From assembly GCA_900545135.1 (NCBI GenBank), contig UQXL01000005.1:1-64000 (forward strand): a stretch of 64,000 nt of DNA, given 5' to 3'. Below the pieces are notes generated by a model. The model ran no database searches. It was not told the DNA's origin and was given only the letters and a program-made list of their open reading frames with translations. Source of the DNA: an uncultured Eubacteriales bacterium (GTDB taxonomy: Bacteria > Bacillota > Clostridia > Peptostreptococcales > Anaerovoracaceae). Position numbers and translations under genes: made by a program. Of this stretch, positions 18,001 to 26,414 are shown one piece after another (within the stretch, counting starts at the first letter, position 1; each line of letters begins with the position of its first letter).

Positions 18001-18511
18001 CGCCTGACAGTTCGGCGTTTCCATTAACTCTTAAACGCATATCATCTACTACGCCGCCGCTCATCGTAAACTTTGAACAATTCGGCTCTGTGGTATATTG
18101 CCCGGAAATCGTTCCGCCTTCAATGCTTAATTCATCATAAGAGCCGTAAATGGCATATTGATTGCTGATAATCTTTCCTGTTCCATCCTGGCTGCTATCC
18201 CTCAGAGTAAAATCATACAAATATTGCTCATCGGTATAGATTGCATAAACATACTTGCTTTCTCCCCTTACGAACTCGTGCGTAAGAGTATGGCCGTTCA
18301 GATCCAATACAGTATCAGCTTTCAGCACGAGGGTATCTTTATAGGTAATGTCATTGCCCAAGATAATGGTGCCGCCTTTTTCAAAGGCTGCTGATAATTC
18401 TTCTCCTGTTGAAACTGTTGCATCTTCTCCTACTGCAAATGCAGCTGTCGGAATGAGCGTAAAAACCATTACAGCCGTCAACAGAATCGTTAACCATTTT
18501 TTCTTCTTCAA
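15092..18511 (-). CDS. Wall-anchored surface protein with MBG/Ig-like repeats
   Basis: A 1139-residue secreted protein. A signal peptide (about 1-26, ending TAAFA) precedes a beta-helix-like region of short Gly/Asn-rich strands (about 30-380), InlB-type repeats (about 400-590, for example GYQYSGWSE and NYTFAGWSL), MBG-like domains (about 600-870), a Big2-type Ig domain (about 875-960), and three Cys-pair modules of the form ATC-N(10)-C-x-x-C near the end. A sorting signal follows: SPKTGES, a hydrophobic helix and a basic tail (SRKKKAR), an LPxTG variant. The start is TTG, eight bases after AGGAGG. No sortase is encoded here. Adhesion is likely from architecture, but a ligand cannot be named. 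Expression appears controlled through a structured leader. Confidence 0.85.
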   Translation of the reverse strand: MKKKKWLTILLTAVMVFTLIPTAAFAVGEDATVSTGEELSAAFEKGGTIILGNDITYKDTLVLKADTVLDLNGHTLTHEFVRGESKYVYAIYTDEQYLYDFTLRDSSQDGTGKIISNQYAIYGSYDELSIEGGTISGQYTTEPNCSKFTMSGGVVDDMRLRVNGNAELSGGTSHKLKITVNAVDGQADSGKLLVHGNFASEGSAVLSAENGVTLSGNAKFNDGITIKSAAVIEDNVSIVVSNEDGYYSRKINFGGSGNVTINGGYFEAADRHFLYCDGGNGRTKQFVINGGTFYLKSSENWTYGLFYNCTPVINGGVFKTDGDEIKFGNSWNAAEIKFNGGYFEKPLGKSNEGDNHIPNFQYPSNYSFSSDTLGSLTGDTGEYQDYYWITKSTDVTYNVNNDASGSIDTQTYKGKAYTTYASGSMTTNPSSDTYTLYNSAAPYRAGYQYSGWSENDNTQSGTQIISGLSASPTVYAAWKSGEPAYSIQYDLNGGTGNIPADIENKSVNDTVTVADGEGLSYANYTFAGWSLDPEAKYDDAEVIAENGSLAVSEAVSSAQASVDAAGNYSYFITLYAVWKPKTTITFENQIVGYTGKPIAYDVTKNSGNVKDNFTVTYYSDDQYKEQITDAPEEGFTEPGYYYVIVARPEDETYAEVYAKTMLRVEPLGSLLVSAFRYDEMYDGNPHSVDISIYGGPEDKSQVTVKYAYSDGYVADPEYTLDEPPTWTDVVSNMRVYIQVSAPGYETKTSWNTVTITKADKVQIVMDDDTVDYDGNPHSLDSVVQSIEVISTGSRPGTYYTDINGATPTLTYYTDAQYQNAIEGEPVDAGVYYVKAVLEETTNYAGAEVAAVLTIEKTENQLAFENTAETKHISDDKFIPKLNGSTDKASFNSSNTAVATVDESTGEITIVGSGTTDITVSVPESNNYEAATAVYTLTVTPHEYGEEWITEKPATCGEAGSKHKLCTLCNAKGEITEIPALDHNAVRVEPKQATCKENGNIEYWHCDVCDGYFSDESLSKEITKDQTIVKAAGHHIVIKNAKEATCTEEGYTGDKVCKVCGEVTEKGTVVAQIAHSYKDGKCSVCGAADPGIKPTDTNKDDTDSPKTGESSNMALWIFLLFVTGTGLFGTAAYSRKKKAR

Positions 18512-18519
18512 CTAAAAAA

Positions 18520-18542
18520 CCTCCTTCTGTTTCTCGAAGGAG
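18520..18542 (-). promoter_or_regulatory. Hairpin sequestering the Shine-Dalgarno of the surface-protein gene
   Basis: On the minus strand CTCCTTC pairs with GAAGGAG; the second arm is the ribosome binding site (GAAGGAGG), immediately followed by six T and the TTG start. The same hairpin could block translation or act as a terminator. Confidence 0.6.
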
Positions 18543-18567
18543 ATTCTTGAAAGTTTATATTTAACAG

Positions 18568-18610
18568 AAACCCTCCGAGATGTTTTCGCTTCTCCCACGG
18601 AGGGTTTTTT
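18568..18610. terminator. 10-bp stem-loop in the surface-protein leader
   Basis: AAACCCTCCG and CGGAGGGTTT form a perfect stem with a 20-nt loop. A T-run follows on the plus strand, so it is a canonical terminator in that direction; on the minus strand it lies inside the 5' leader and may be regulatory. Confidence 0.6.
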
Positions 18611-18622
18611 GGGGGTCCGGTA

Positions 18623-18631
18623 CCCCCCCCC
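18623..18631. repeat. Homopolymer tract of 9 C (9 G in the leader transcript)
   Basis: It lies about 15 nt inside the predicted transcript and can pair with the GGACCCCC stretch that follows. Tract-length change would alter leader folding. Confidence 0.6.
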
Positions 18632-18651
18632 GACGTTGTATTTACAGGTTA

Positions 18652-18680
18652 AATATATCACAGGAAATCAAAGGATGCAA
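18652..18680 (-). promoter_or_regulatory. Promoter of the surface-protein gene
   Basis: TTGCAT (complement at 18675-18680), 17-bp spacer, extended -10 TGATATATT (TATATT complement at 18652-18657). It gives a leader of about 135 nt. Confidence 0.6.
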
Positions 18681-18878
18681 CAATTTACTTCTTTTTTATT
18701 TCAAGCCATAGAAAAACGGGTATCTACACAGTCTCTTCCCATCGGCCTTTCCCCCGGCGCTTTTCACAGCGCACGCCGCAGCTTCATATTACTGCACTCT
18801 CGCAATACTTGCCGCAAAGCAGTCACACCAACCACATAAATCATGACAATAACGCTCCACATGTGCCGAAATTTGCCG

Positions 18879-19065
18879 ATGTTGTACATTTTTGAAATTT
18901 TGCGAAGTTTTGCCAACATACTTTTCAAAAAATGCTGGCAAATTTTCAGATATCATAAAATATGACAACATTTGCTCTCATACACCGGCTATTCTACAAA
19001 TTCTGACATGCCTAAAAGCAAGAAATGTTGGCAAAAATCAATAAAATTAAAAAATTGTACAGCAT
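18879..19065 (+). repeat. 187-bp intergenic element, copy B
   Basis: The same architecture as copy A: unit 1 (41 bp), 12 bp, unit 2 (40 bp), 53 bp, unit 3 (41 bp). The outer ends are near-perfect inverted repeats (ATGTTGTACATTTTT against the complement AAATTGTACAGCAT). By eye it is roughly 70% identical to copy D. It occupies most of the 800-bp gap between the surface-protein leader and minD. Confidence 0.85.
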
Positions 19066-19088
19066 TTTACATAATCTTACAATTTTTT

Positions 19089-19136
19089 CTCTCGCTGCGC
19101 CTCTCGCAATACCTCTCACGGCGCCTCTCGCAGCAC
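19089..19136. repeat. 12-bp tandem repeat, four copies
   Basis: Four consecutive 12-bp units beginning CTCTC (as in CTCTCGCTGCGC) lie just beyond copy B. No function is evident. Confidence 0.7.
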
Positions 19137-19245
19137 ATCTCTCGGAACGCGCATCTGGCAAATCATCCCGCGACATCACTCGGCACGCTCAACACACAAC
19201 CCCATAAAATCATACGAACGAACCATATTAAGACCATTTAATCAT

Positions 19246-19282
19246 ATAAAAAGCCCTGCAGACGATAATCATCCGCAGGGTC
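19246..19282 (-). terminator. Terminator of the mre-minD operon
   Basis: On the minus strand CCCTGCGGATG pairs with CGTCTGCAGGG (one mismatch) and is followed by CTTTTTAT. Confidence 0.8.
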
Positions 19283-19312
19283 AAATTTACACTCTCATAG
19301 CTTACATTGCTT

Positions 19313-20038
19313 TTATACCATCTTCTTGATTCTGTCAGCCATGGCCTCAAAGCTTTTGGCTATATAAGTCTCCGCCATTACCACTATCGGAATACCGAGG
19401 TTGGTGGAGATGTGTATGTTCTCATCCTCTTTTATGATGCCGACAATTTTTTCTCTTATGCTCTTGGTCACTTCTTCAAAGGACGGAGCACGTCCTGATT
19501 CTATCAATTCCAGGTTTATCTTATTTACCACGTAGGCGATGTTTGAGACTCCCTGTTCTTCAAGTGTGCGTTTGACTATTTCTGCGTTTCTCAAAGAAGC
19601 GTATTCCGGATTGACAACGATCACTCCAATATCCACTCCGCCTGAGGCGACCACCATGCCGTCGTCTATTCCTGCCGGAGAATCTATTATGATATAATCG
19701 AATTTTTCTTTCAGCTTGTTGCAGAGAACTTTGATATGCAGGGGTGTGATCTCTCCGTTTGGCTTCTGGGGGGAAGCGGCCATGAAAAATAAACCGGGAA
19801 AGCTCTTGTCTTTTACGAGAGCCTGTTTGATCCGGCACACGCCTGTGAGCACGTCGTTCACGTCGTACACTATGTTATTTTCAAGGCCTAAATACAGGTC
19901 AAGATTTCTCAGACCTGTATCCAAATCGATGAGGACCACCTTGTGTCCCTGTCGGGCGAGGGTTGCTCCCAGATTGGCGGCAAACATAGTTTTACCTGTG
20001 CCTCCCTTTCCCGACGCGATTACGATTGCCTTGCCCAT
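19313..20038 (-). CDS. minD: Septum-site ATPase MinD, lacking the C-terminal membrane helix
   Basis: A ParA/MinD-type ATPase for division-site placement, with the deviant Walker A KGGTGKT (residues 11-17), switch I DLDTGLRNLD and the Walker B region YIIIDSPAGID. It is 241 residues against about 265-270 for typical MinD. The sequence stops in the final core helix (ADRIKKMV) without the linker and amphipathic membrane-targeting helix. It is the last gene of the mre operon, 19 bp after mrdA, where minC and minE would normally flank it; neither is present. It may be a diverged MinD-like ATPase rather than a full Min system member. Confidence 0.85.
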   Translation of the reverse strand: MGKAIVIASGKGGTGKTMFAANLGATLARQGHKVVLIDLDTGLRNLDLYLGLENNIVYDVNDVLTGVCRIKQALVKDKSFPGLFFMAASPQKPNGEITPLHIKVLCNKLKEKFDYIIIDSPAGIDDGMVVASGGVDIGVIVVNPEYASLRNAEIVKRTLEEQGVSNIAYVVNKINLELIESGRAPSFEEVTKSIREKIVGIIKEDENIHISTNLGIPIVVMAETYIAKSFEAMADRIKKMV

Positions 20039-20057
20039 GGCTTTTCCTCCTGCTTCT

Positions 20058-22817
20058 TTACTGTATTTTAGACGTCAAATCTGCTTCTTCATAATTTTCT
20101 GAATTATCGAGATAAGAGCCTATTATCTCTCTTGCCACCGGAGCAGCATTGGCCGACGTACCTCCTTGAACCAGCAGAACTACTACCGCAATCTTAGGGT
20201 CGTCTGCCGGAGCCAGCGTAACCGTCCATGCGAAATGGTCGTAAGTGTCTTTATACTGATCTATCTGAGACTGGGTAACGGTTTTGCCGCTGGCCTCTAT
20301 CAGGGCCGCGTCCACGGCGTCGTTTTCCGTAGGATATTTCTCACGATCTTCTTTCATCAGTTTTTCCATGGTCTCTTCGACTTCGTCCCATGTGACTTTG
20401 GAAGTTATTCTGCTGAGATTGGATTTGACATATTCCACCTCGTCAGCTGGATTTATATATCCTGATCTCTCGGCAGTTCCTGTTTTACCGGCTACAGAAT
20501 AACCCAAACTGCCAAAATATCCTGCCAGTGTACCGTTGGTGGTTACTCTTCTCATTCCTTCGAGCACTTTATCCAGATCTTCAGAATCCACATCTATCTG
20601 ATAAGGCTCTTCCTTTTCATTTTCCCCTTCGCCTTCAATTCCTTTGACTATGCTTACCTGATTTCTCTTGCCGTCGTTTCCCAGCGTAGCCACATAATTG
20701 GCTATCTGCAGCGGCGTATATGCGTTGTCGCCTTGTCCGATGGAAATGTTGAATTCGTCTCCTACGGTCCACTGAGCCTGATTGAAGTAGGAATACTTGC
20801 ACAGGTCAGTCAGGCTTTCGACCTTATCCTCCATAACGCTGGTCTGCTCTTCTATTCGCTCTATTATTTCCCCGCGCGAAGGGTTTTCCTCAGTCCAAGC
20901 CACTATGATATCTATCTCTTCTCTGAGTTTTTCATCGTCTTCTATAACTGATTCAGGCCAATACTGATGGGCGGAATTATAGAGCGCCGACCACAGCGAA
21001 TTCTTCATACTCTGCATCTTCTTTTCGGCCGACGCCAAAGATGTGGTACCCTCAGCCAGCTCGATACCCGTAGGTTCTCCGAGGCCGAATTCTTTGGCAA
21101 CCTCCATTATCTTCTCAATGGTGATCTCTTCATCATATCCCAAGGAAGCTCCGGTATTCCAGTTTATTCCCGTGGCTACGCAATAGAAATAATAGTTGCA
21201 GGAATTCTGGATGCCGGTTATCATAGTCTGACTGCCATGACTTCCTCCATAAGAGTTATAAACGCTGCAGCCCCATTTTCTGCCTCCCACCTGTATATAT
21301 CTGCCGTCATATATCTGCATATCAGGATCAAGTCCACATTTGAGAGCGGCTACAGCGGTGACCGGTTTAAAAATAGAACCCGGCTGTATGGCTGACTTCG
21401 TCGCTATATTGTAGAGCGGCGTAGGAGCCATATAATCTCTCGGATTGGTGCTCTGAACCGATTCCCAATCTTCCGTCGATATTCCCTCGGCGAAGATGTT
21501 AGGGTCGTAATCAGGATAACTGGCCATTGCCAGCACATCGCCTGTCTCCACATCTATGGCCACGGCAGCTCCTGAAGCGCAGTTGGAATACTTAGTCATT
21601 CGGCTGTTGCCATATTTACCATTAAAAATTCCCCCTGTGCTGGTCTTTTCTATACCCTCCTTAAGGGCTGTTTCCGCGACTTTCTGAAGCTCCAGATCTA
21701 CGGTCAGATACACGTTTTTGCCTGCCACAGGTTCTGTTTCGCTCAGAGTTTCTATATAATTGCCGCCGCTATCCACTCTGACGGATCTTATGCCGTCGGT
21801 TCCTTTGAGATATGACTCCATGGAAGCCTCGATGCCGTCTTTTCCAATCAGGTCGGTGGCGTTATACCCTTTTTGGGTCACATATTCCTCATACTGGCTG
21901 TCTGAAATACTTCCCATATATCCGATGACATGAGCCAGCGTTGAACCGTTGGGATAATATCTCACAGATTGGGAGCCTATCTCAACTCCCGGCAGTTTCT
22001 CGGAAAGCTCTTCGATGTAGACTACCGTATCGTTGCTCACGTCTTCTGCTATGGTACTGGACTGATATTTATTGTAACCTGTAGTTTTGATCTCTTCACG
22101 TATTCTGAATATTTTTCTTACTTCCGCAGCGGAAAGTTCCTCATCTATTTTGTAGGTTTTACGTAATTTATCGAAAGCTTCTTCCGCCGTCAGGTCTTGA
22201 TCGAGTCCATACTTTTCCAGGAAAGAAGCCTTGTCTCCGTCGTAGGAAAATTGCAAGTTTCTCACGTATATAGGCGGATATACGCCGTAAGTTTCTTGCA
22301 GCTGGCTCATCGCTTCATATCTGTCCAGATCAGGATCTATCTCATACATGTTTCTCAGGGCGTTAAAGGCTTCTTCCGCAGTGAAATCAGACGGAAAGCC
22401 CTTTGACTCAAGCCACTCGGCTTTTTCATCGTCGTAAGAGTATCTGAATTCAGTTCCGTCTTCCCCCTCTGATATGAGAATCGGAAAATTGTCTACGTAT
22501 TCGTCTCCGTTCTCTTCAAGTATCTTTACTATACCGTAGGCCGCATCGTTTATTTCCTCGGTGGACAGGCCGCTGACGTTGAATGAGACGGTGAATATCT
22601 GCTTGTTTGTCGCTATGACTCTGCCGTATCTGTCCAGTATCTCTCCGCGGGGCGCAGTGGTGGTTATCTCTTTTGTGTTCTGGCTTTCAGCCTGAGCGCT
22701 CCACTCTTCGTGCTGCGGCACTGTAAGCACAAAAAGCCTTATGCACAATATGAGTATAAGAACTATAGTCAGTATTAAAATCTGATAAAATCTTGAATTA
22801 AGAAGTTTATTGTTCAT
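20058..22817 (-). CDS. mrdA: Penicillin-binding protein 2 (elongation transpeptidase)
   Basis: A class B PBP that cross-links peptidoglycan during elongation with RodA. The 919 residues have one N-terminal membrane helix (about 12-32), a dimerisation/pedestal region expanded by two internal segments with TAEEAF motifs (about 145-240), and a transpeptidase domain with the active-site SxxK in GSIFKPVTA (near 480), SCN (near 540) and KTGTAE (near 780). An acidic insert (about 610-680) lies between SxN and KTG. The start overlaps the mreD end by 4 bp, indicating translational coupling. Confidence 0.95.
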   Translation of the reverse strand: MNNKLLNSRFYQILILTIVLILILCIRLFVLTVPQHEEWSAQAESQNTKEITTTAPRGEILDRYGRVIATNKQIFTVSFNVSGLSTEEINDAAYGIVKILEENGDEYVDNFPILISEGEDGTEFRYSYDDEKAEWLESKGFPSDFTAEEAFNALRNMYEIDPDLDRYEAMSQLQETYGVYPPIYVRNLQFSYDGDKASFLEKYGLDQDLTAEEAFDKLRKTYKIDEELSAAEVRKIFRIREEIKTTGYNKYQSSTIAEDVSNDTVVYIEELSEKLPGVEIGSQSVRYYPNGSTLAHVIGYMGSISDSQYEEYVTQKGYNATDLIGKDGIEASMESYLKGTDGIRSVRVDSGGNYIETLSETEPVAGKNVYLTVDLELQKVAETALKEGIEKTSTGGIFNGKYGNSRMTKYSNCASGAAVAIDVETGDVLAMASYPDYDPNIFAEGISTEDWESVQSTNPRDYMAPTPLYNIATKSAIQPGSIFKPVTAVAALKCGLDPDMQIYDGRYIQVGGRKWGCSVYNSYGGSHGSQTMITGIQNSCNYYFYCVATGINWNTGASLGYDEEITIEKIMEVAKEFGLGEPTGIELAEGTTSLASAEKKMQSMKNSLWSALYNSAHQYWPESVIEDDEKLREEIDIIVAWTEENPSRGEIIERIEEQTSVMEDKVESLTDLCKYSYFNQAQWTVGDEFNISIGQGDNAYTPLQIANYVATLGNDGKRNQVSIVKGIEGEGENEKEEPYQIDVDSEDLDKVLEGMRRVTTNGTLAGYFGSLGYSVAGKTGTAERSGYINPADEVEYVKSNLSRITSKVTWDEVEETMEKLMKEDREKYPTENDAVDAALIEASGKTVTQSQIDQYKDTYDHFAWTVTLAPADDPKIAVVVLLVQGGTSANAAPVAREIIGSYLDNSENYEEADLTSKIQ

Positions 22818-23314
22818 CTAAAATACCTGTCCTTATGATGTCTGACGGCTTTCCTAATGAGCACCAAATATATGATAGTTATTACAACCATTGAATATAG
22901 TATTATCCAAGGCACTTTACCGAATACATACATCAGGCCGATAGGGTTGCCGGCAATTCTGTGAAGTCCCCAATTTATAAGATAATAAGCAACAAAGGAC
23001 AGTATGGAAACTATCCACATGTTGAATATGTTTTCAATATTGACATATTCTCTGGCCAGCATTATGCATATAGCCACCAGAGTCAGAGCTATGGGCGCCG
23101 GGCCTATGACGTCGCTGTAGCATATATCATACAGCACGCCGAAAACAGCTCCGTACACTATTCCGTACATTTCTTCCTCGTAGATAAACGAAAATATGAC
23201 CACCAGGCAGAGCAGAAGATTGGGCGTATATCCACCTATGCTGATCATATTCAAAAGAGAAGGCTGTATCAGAAATGCTATGATAAAAATTATTCCCGCT
23301 TTCCAGTATCTCAT
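22814..23314 (-). CDS. mreD: Rod shape-determining protein MreD
   Basis: A small integral membrane protein (166 residues, about five hydrophobic segments) of the elongasome scaffold. Sequence conservation in MreD is low; the call rests on length, topology and exact position between mreC and mrdA. Its start overlaps the mreC stop by one base and its end overlaps mrdA by 4 bp. Confidence 0.92.
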   Translation of the reverse strand: MRYWKAGIIFIIAFLIQPSLLNMISIGGYTPNLLLCLVVIFSFIYEEEMYGIVYGAVFGVLYDICYSDVIGPAPIALTLVAICIMLAREYVNIENIFNMWIVSILSFVAYYLINWGLHRIAGNPIGLMYVFGKVPWIILYSMVVITIIYLVLIRKAVRHHKDRYFR

Positions 23315-24132
23315 TACAAAATCACCGATACCTTCCTCAAACTGTTGAGATCTACGGACGGTTCTACCGTGATTTCCTTGATGAGCGTATTGCTGTTGCT
23401 GGTAACGCTTCTTACGCTGCCTATTTCAATTCCCTCGGGATAAGTTCCCATGCCCGACGTGAGCAGTATATCTCCCTCCGCCACGGTGGAGTCTTCGTCC
23501 AGCATGTAGCCGCTTATATACCCCTGAGAGTTTCCGGTTACTATTCCCAGCTGCTTGCCGTCTCTTGAAAGTTTAAAGCTGACTTTATTGCCGCTGTCTA
23601 TTATGGACACGACTTTGGCCCAGCCCTCGCCGGCGTCTGAAACCTTTCCGATAAGACCCGACCCGTCTATCACTACTTTTCCCTCAGTAATGCCTGCTTC
23701 AGTTCCTCTGTCAATAGTAAAAACATTGGTCCAGTTTGAGCTGTCTTTGAGAGTCACATCTGCAGTAACTACCTCGTAGCCCTGTTTAATATAATCGTAA
23801 TTGAGCAATTCGGAAAGTTCCTGCAGCTGCTCCAGCTGGCTTTCCTCCAGTCTCGCAGCGGCCAGTTCTCTCTTTAGCTGGTCGTTTTCTTCTTCAAGCT
23901 CGTCTATCCTGTCCTGCATTTCCCCGTGTGAGAACAGGCCTACTACTTGACTTCTGATGCCATTGCCCAGAGACGATAAGAATCCTGATACGCCTGAAGC
24001 GCCCTTGTTGATCGCGCCTGTCAGTGCGTTATTGCCGCCTCCGAAAGCTATCGATACCACGAAAACAATCACCAGCGCCAAAAGCAGCGCCAGCAGTCCG
24101 GCCATCAGCTTGTGTTCCCTAATCCACCTCAT
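23314..24132 (-). CDS. mreC: Cell shape protein MreC
   Basis: A membrane-anchored extracytoplasmic protein linking MreB to the wall synthases. The 272 residues show an N-terminal membrane helix (about 11-31), a coiled coil (about 70-110, rich in Glu/Leu) and the beta-rich C-terminal domain (for example SGLIGKVSDAG and TSGMGTYPEGIEIG). It lies 7 bp after mreB. Confidence 0.95.
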   Translation of the reverse strand: MRWIREHKLMAGLLALLLALVIVFVVSIAFGGGNNALTGAINKGASGVSGFLSSLGNGIRSQVVGLFSHGEMQDRIDELEEENDQLKRELAAARLEESQLEQLQELSELLNYDYIKQGYEVVTADVTLKDSSNWTNVFTIDRGTEAGITEGKVVIDGSGLIGKVSDAGEGWAKVVSIIDSGNKVSFKLSRDGKQLGIVTGNSQGYISGYMLDEDSTVAEGDILLTSGMGTYPEGIEIGSVRSVTSNSNTLIKEITVEPSVDLNSLRKVSVIL

Positions 24133-24139
24133 AAATCTT

Positions 24140-25186
24140 CTATCCTCTTCTCTTGGACTTTCTCGTGTAAACCTTGAGTTTTTCTATATCCTCCAGGGCT
24201 TTTCCGGTTCCCACGGCTACTGCCTCAAAGGAATTTTCGGATATGGCTACGTCCATGTCCGTCTTTTTCTTTATCAGTTTATCGAGATTATATATGTTGG
24301 CTCCGCCGCCGGAAAGCATCATGCCGTTTTCAGCGATATCCGCGGCGATTTCAGGCGGAGCTTTTTCGATAGTATTTTTAACGGCGTCGACGATCATATC
24401 CATGGCTTCCTGCAGGGCGATCATCATATCCTTGTTGGTGACCTCCAGCGTCTTAGGCAGGCCTGAAATTATGTCTCTTCCTCTGGCGTTCATCGTCTTG
24501 ATTATTTCATTGCCGAACTCATCTTCATCCATGCAGGCACAGCCTATATTTATCTTCAGCTCCTCGGCTGTCTTCTCACCGATGAGCAAGGCATGGCGCT
24601 TTCTCATGTACTGAACTATGGCCTCGTTGAACTTATCTCCTGCATGGCGTATTGAAGTGCTGGAAACTATGCCTCCCAGAGCTATGATGGCTACATCCGT
24701 CGTTCCTCCTCCTATATCGGCGATCATACAGCCTGTAGTTCCGTCCACCGGCAATCCTGAACCTATCGCCGCAGCCATAGGCTCGTCCATGATGTAAACT
24801 TCGCTGGCGCCCATACTTCTCACCACTTCTTCCACAGCGCGGCGTTCAACTTCCGTAACGCCTGTAGGAACGCCTACAGCTACTCTGAAGTTTCTTATCT
24901 TATTGGTCTTGATGGCCCTTTCGAGGAATGTCTTGAGCATGTCTGCGGTCTTGTCAAAGTCAGAAATGACTCCGTCCTGGAGAGGTCTCACAACGTTGAT
25001 ATTTCTCGGAGCTTTTCCGAGCATAGCTTTAGCTTCGATTCCAACTGCCAGAATCTTTGGCGAATCAGCGTCCGCAGCTATCACCGACGGCTCGTTGAGG
25101 ATTATGCCGCTGTCTTTCTCGTATATAAGTGTATTCGCAGTTCCAAGGTCAATGCCGATATCTTTTGGTCTGAAAAAACTAAACAT
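24140..25186 (-). CDS. mreB: Actin-like cell shape protein MreB
   Basis: A cytoskeletal ATPase that directs elongation. The 348-residue protein has the actin-fold phosphate loops DIGIDLGTANTL (residues 10-21) and DIGGGTTDVA (near 160), and the adenosine motif MMLSGGGANIYNLD (near 290). An amphipathic N-terminus (MFSFF) fits membrane association. It lies 28 bp after radC and heads the shape genes. Confidence 0.97.
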   Translation of the reverse strand: MFSFFRPKDIGIDLGTANTLIYEKDSGIILNEPSVIAADADSPKILAVGIEAKAMLGKAPRNINVVRPLQDGVISDFDKTADMLKTFLERAIKTNKIRNFRVAVGVPTGVTEVERRAVEEVVRSMGASEVYIMDEPMAAAIGSGLPVDGTTGCMIADIGGGTTDVAIIALGGIVSSTSIRHAGDKFNEAIVQYMRKRHALLIGEKTAEELKINIGCACMDEDEFGNEIIKTMNARGRDIISGLPKTLEVTNKDMMIALQEAMDMIVDAVKNTIEKAPPEIAADIAENGMMLSGGGANIYNLDKLIKKKTDMDVAISENSFEAVAVGTGKALEDIEKLKVYTRKSKRRG

Positions 25187-25214
25187 TCTTTTAACTCCCC
25201 TTCTAATACTTTTC

Positions 25215-25892
25215 TTAAATTTTTCCTGTTGATTTGATGCTTATGTATCGTCCGTCTCCTATTACGATATGGTCCAAAACTTTTATGCCCAGAATATTGC
25301 CGCATGCCACCAGCCGCTCGGTGGTAGCTATGTCCTCGCTGCTCGGCGAAGGATCCCCGCTGGGATGATTGTGAACAAAAATCACAGCGGCGGCGCTCTT
25401 TTTCACAGCTTGGCTGAACACCTCTCTAGGATGTACGAGAGTGCTGGTCAGTTCGCCTACGGAAACGGTTTCCGACGAAATAACTTTGCCCTTGGAATCA
25501 AGAAGCAGCGCCTTGAAAAATTCCTTTTTCTTGTAACGAAGCTCTTCCATAAAAAACTTCGCTACGTCTTCGTCGCTTTCTATCCTGGCTCCTTTTTTGA
25601 CGGGCTTGGCGGCTATTCTTCGGCCAAGTTCGACCGCTGCCATTATTCTCGCCGCTTTTGAACTGCCTATCCCCTTGATGGACATCAGTTCCTGCGCAGA
25701 AGTCTCTCTCAGATAGCTTATGCCGCTTCTGTCTTTGGCCAAAACCTCTTCCGCCAGCGCCATCGCCGATTTGTCTCTGGTCCCTGAATTTATAAGCAGA
25801 GCCAGAAGTTCTCCGTTGGACAGACTTTCTATCCCCATGGACAAGCTTTTTTCCACAGGTCTCTCTTCTTCAGGCAAATATTTAATCTTCAT
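25215..25892 (-). CDS. radC: RadC/JAB-domain protein
   Basis: A JAMM-fold metalloprotein with an N-terminal helix-hairpin-helix region (MSIKGIGSSKAARIMAA near residue 75) and the JAMM motif in FVHNHPSGDPSPSSED (near 170). Its historical DNA-repair role is doubtful and the actual function is unknown. Location upstream of mreB is conserved across many Firmicutes. The start at 25892 (MKIKYLPEEER) is preceded by GAGAGGAG; a longer frame upstream lacks such a signal. Confidence 0.93.
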   Translation of the reverse strand: MKIKYLPEEERPVEKSLSMGIESLSNGELLALLINSGTRDKSAMALAEEVLAKDRSGISYLRETSAQELMSIKGIGSSKAARIMAAVELGRRIAAKPVKKGARIESDEDVAKFFMEELRYKKKEFFKALLLDSKGKVISSETVSVGELTSTLVHPREVFSQAVKKSAAAVIFVHNHPSGDPSPSSEDIATTERLVACGNILGIKVLDHIVIGDGRYISIKSTGKI

Positions 25893-25965
25893 ATTTTTCT
25901 CCTCTCGAAACATGAAGAAAATCTTCTGCCCAAAACTCAATTCAAAATGCATATTATTATCTGAA

Positions 25966-25994
25966 ATTATATCATTTTTTGTAAACAAGTACAA
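25966..25994 (-). promoter_or_regulatory. Promoter of the radC-mre-minD operon
   Basis: TTGTAC (complement at 25989-25994), 17-bp spacer, extended -10 TGATATAAT (TATAAT complement at 25966-25971). Confidence 0.7.
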
Positions 25995-26072
25995 GTGATG
26001 CTTAGGTAATAATTTTTGAAGTTTCGGTCATAATATTCATGTAAAATCAATAATCAAGGAGGGCTGAAATCT

Positions 26073-26240
26073 ATGAGCTGCAAAAATAACCAGACCATCA
26101 GATGTACGGTTGATCAGTGCAAGTTCCATGAAAAAACAGAAAATCTGTGTTCACTGGACGCCATTACGGTGGGAACTCACGAAGCTAATCCAAGCATGGA
26201 GCAGTGCACTGACTGCCTGTCATTTGAAAAAGGAAGATAA
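26073..26240 (+). CDS. DUF1540 small cysteine-rich protein
   Basis: A 55-residue reading frame with a good ribosome site (AAGGAGGG) encodes five Cys in a pattern typical of DUF1540: SCKNNQTIRCTVDQCKFH, then NLCSLDAI, then QCTDCLSFEK. The spacing suggests binding of a metal, perhaps zinc or iron. The function of the family is unknown; it is common in spore-formers. It stands alone between radC and sigK. Confidence 0.85.
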   Translation: MSCKNNQTIRCTVDQCKFHEKTENLCSLDAITVGTHEANPSMEQCTDCLSFEKGR

Positions 26241-26331
26241 TATTTAAAACCGCCCCCCTCGGGTCAAAACTTCGCTCTCGCAGAATCAAAGCTTTGGTCT
26301 TATCGGGTCAAAGCTTTGCTCCTTGCAAATA

Positions 26332-26363
26332 GGTACTGGCACTTTTTGATGTTGCCAGGCACC
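26332..26363. other. Imperfect hairpin upstream of sigK
   Basis: GGTACTGGCA pairs imperfectly with TGCCAGGCACC around a T-rich loop. Just before it a stretch beginning GGGTCAAA occurs twice. It may be a terminator for the DUF1540 gene or an operator for sigK. Confidence 0.4.
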
Positions 26364-26414
26364 GGACATCTTCAGAGTGCATATAGTTTTAATCTATAGA
26401 GGGGGTTTACATAA

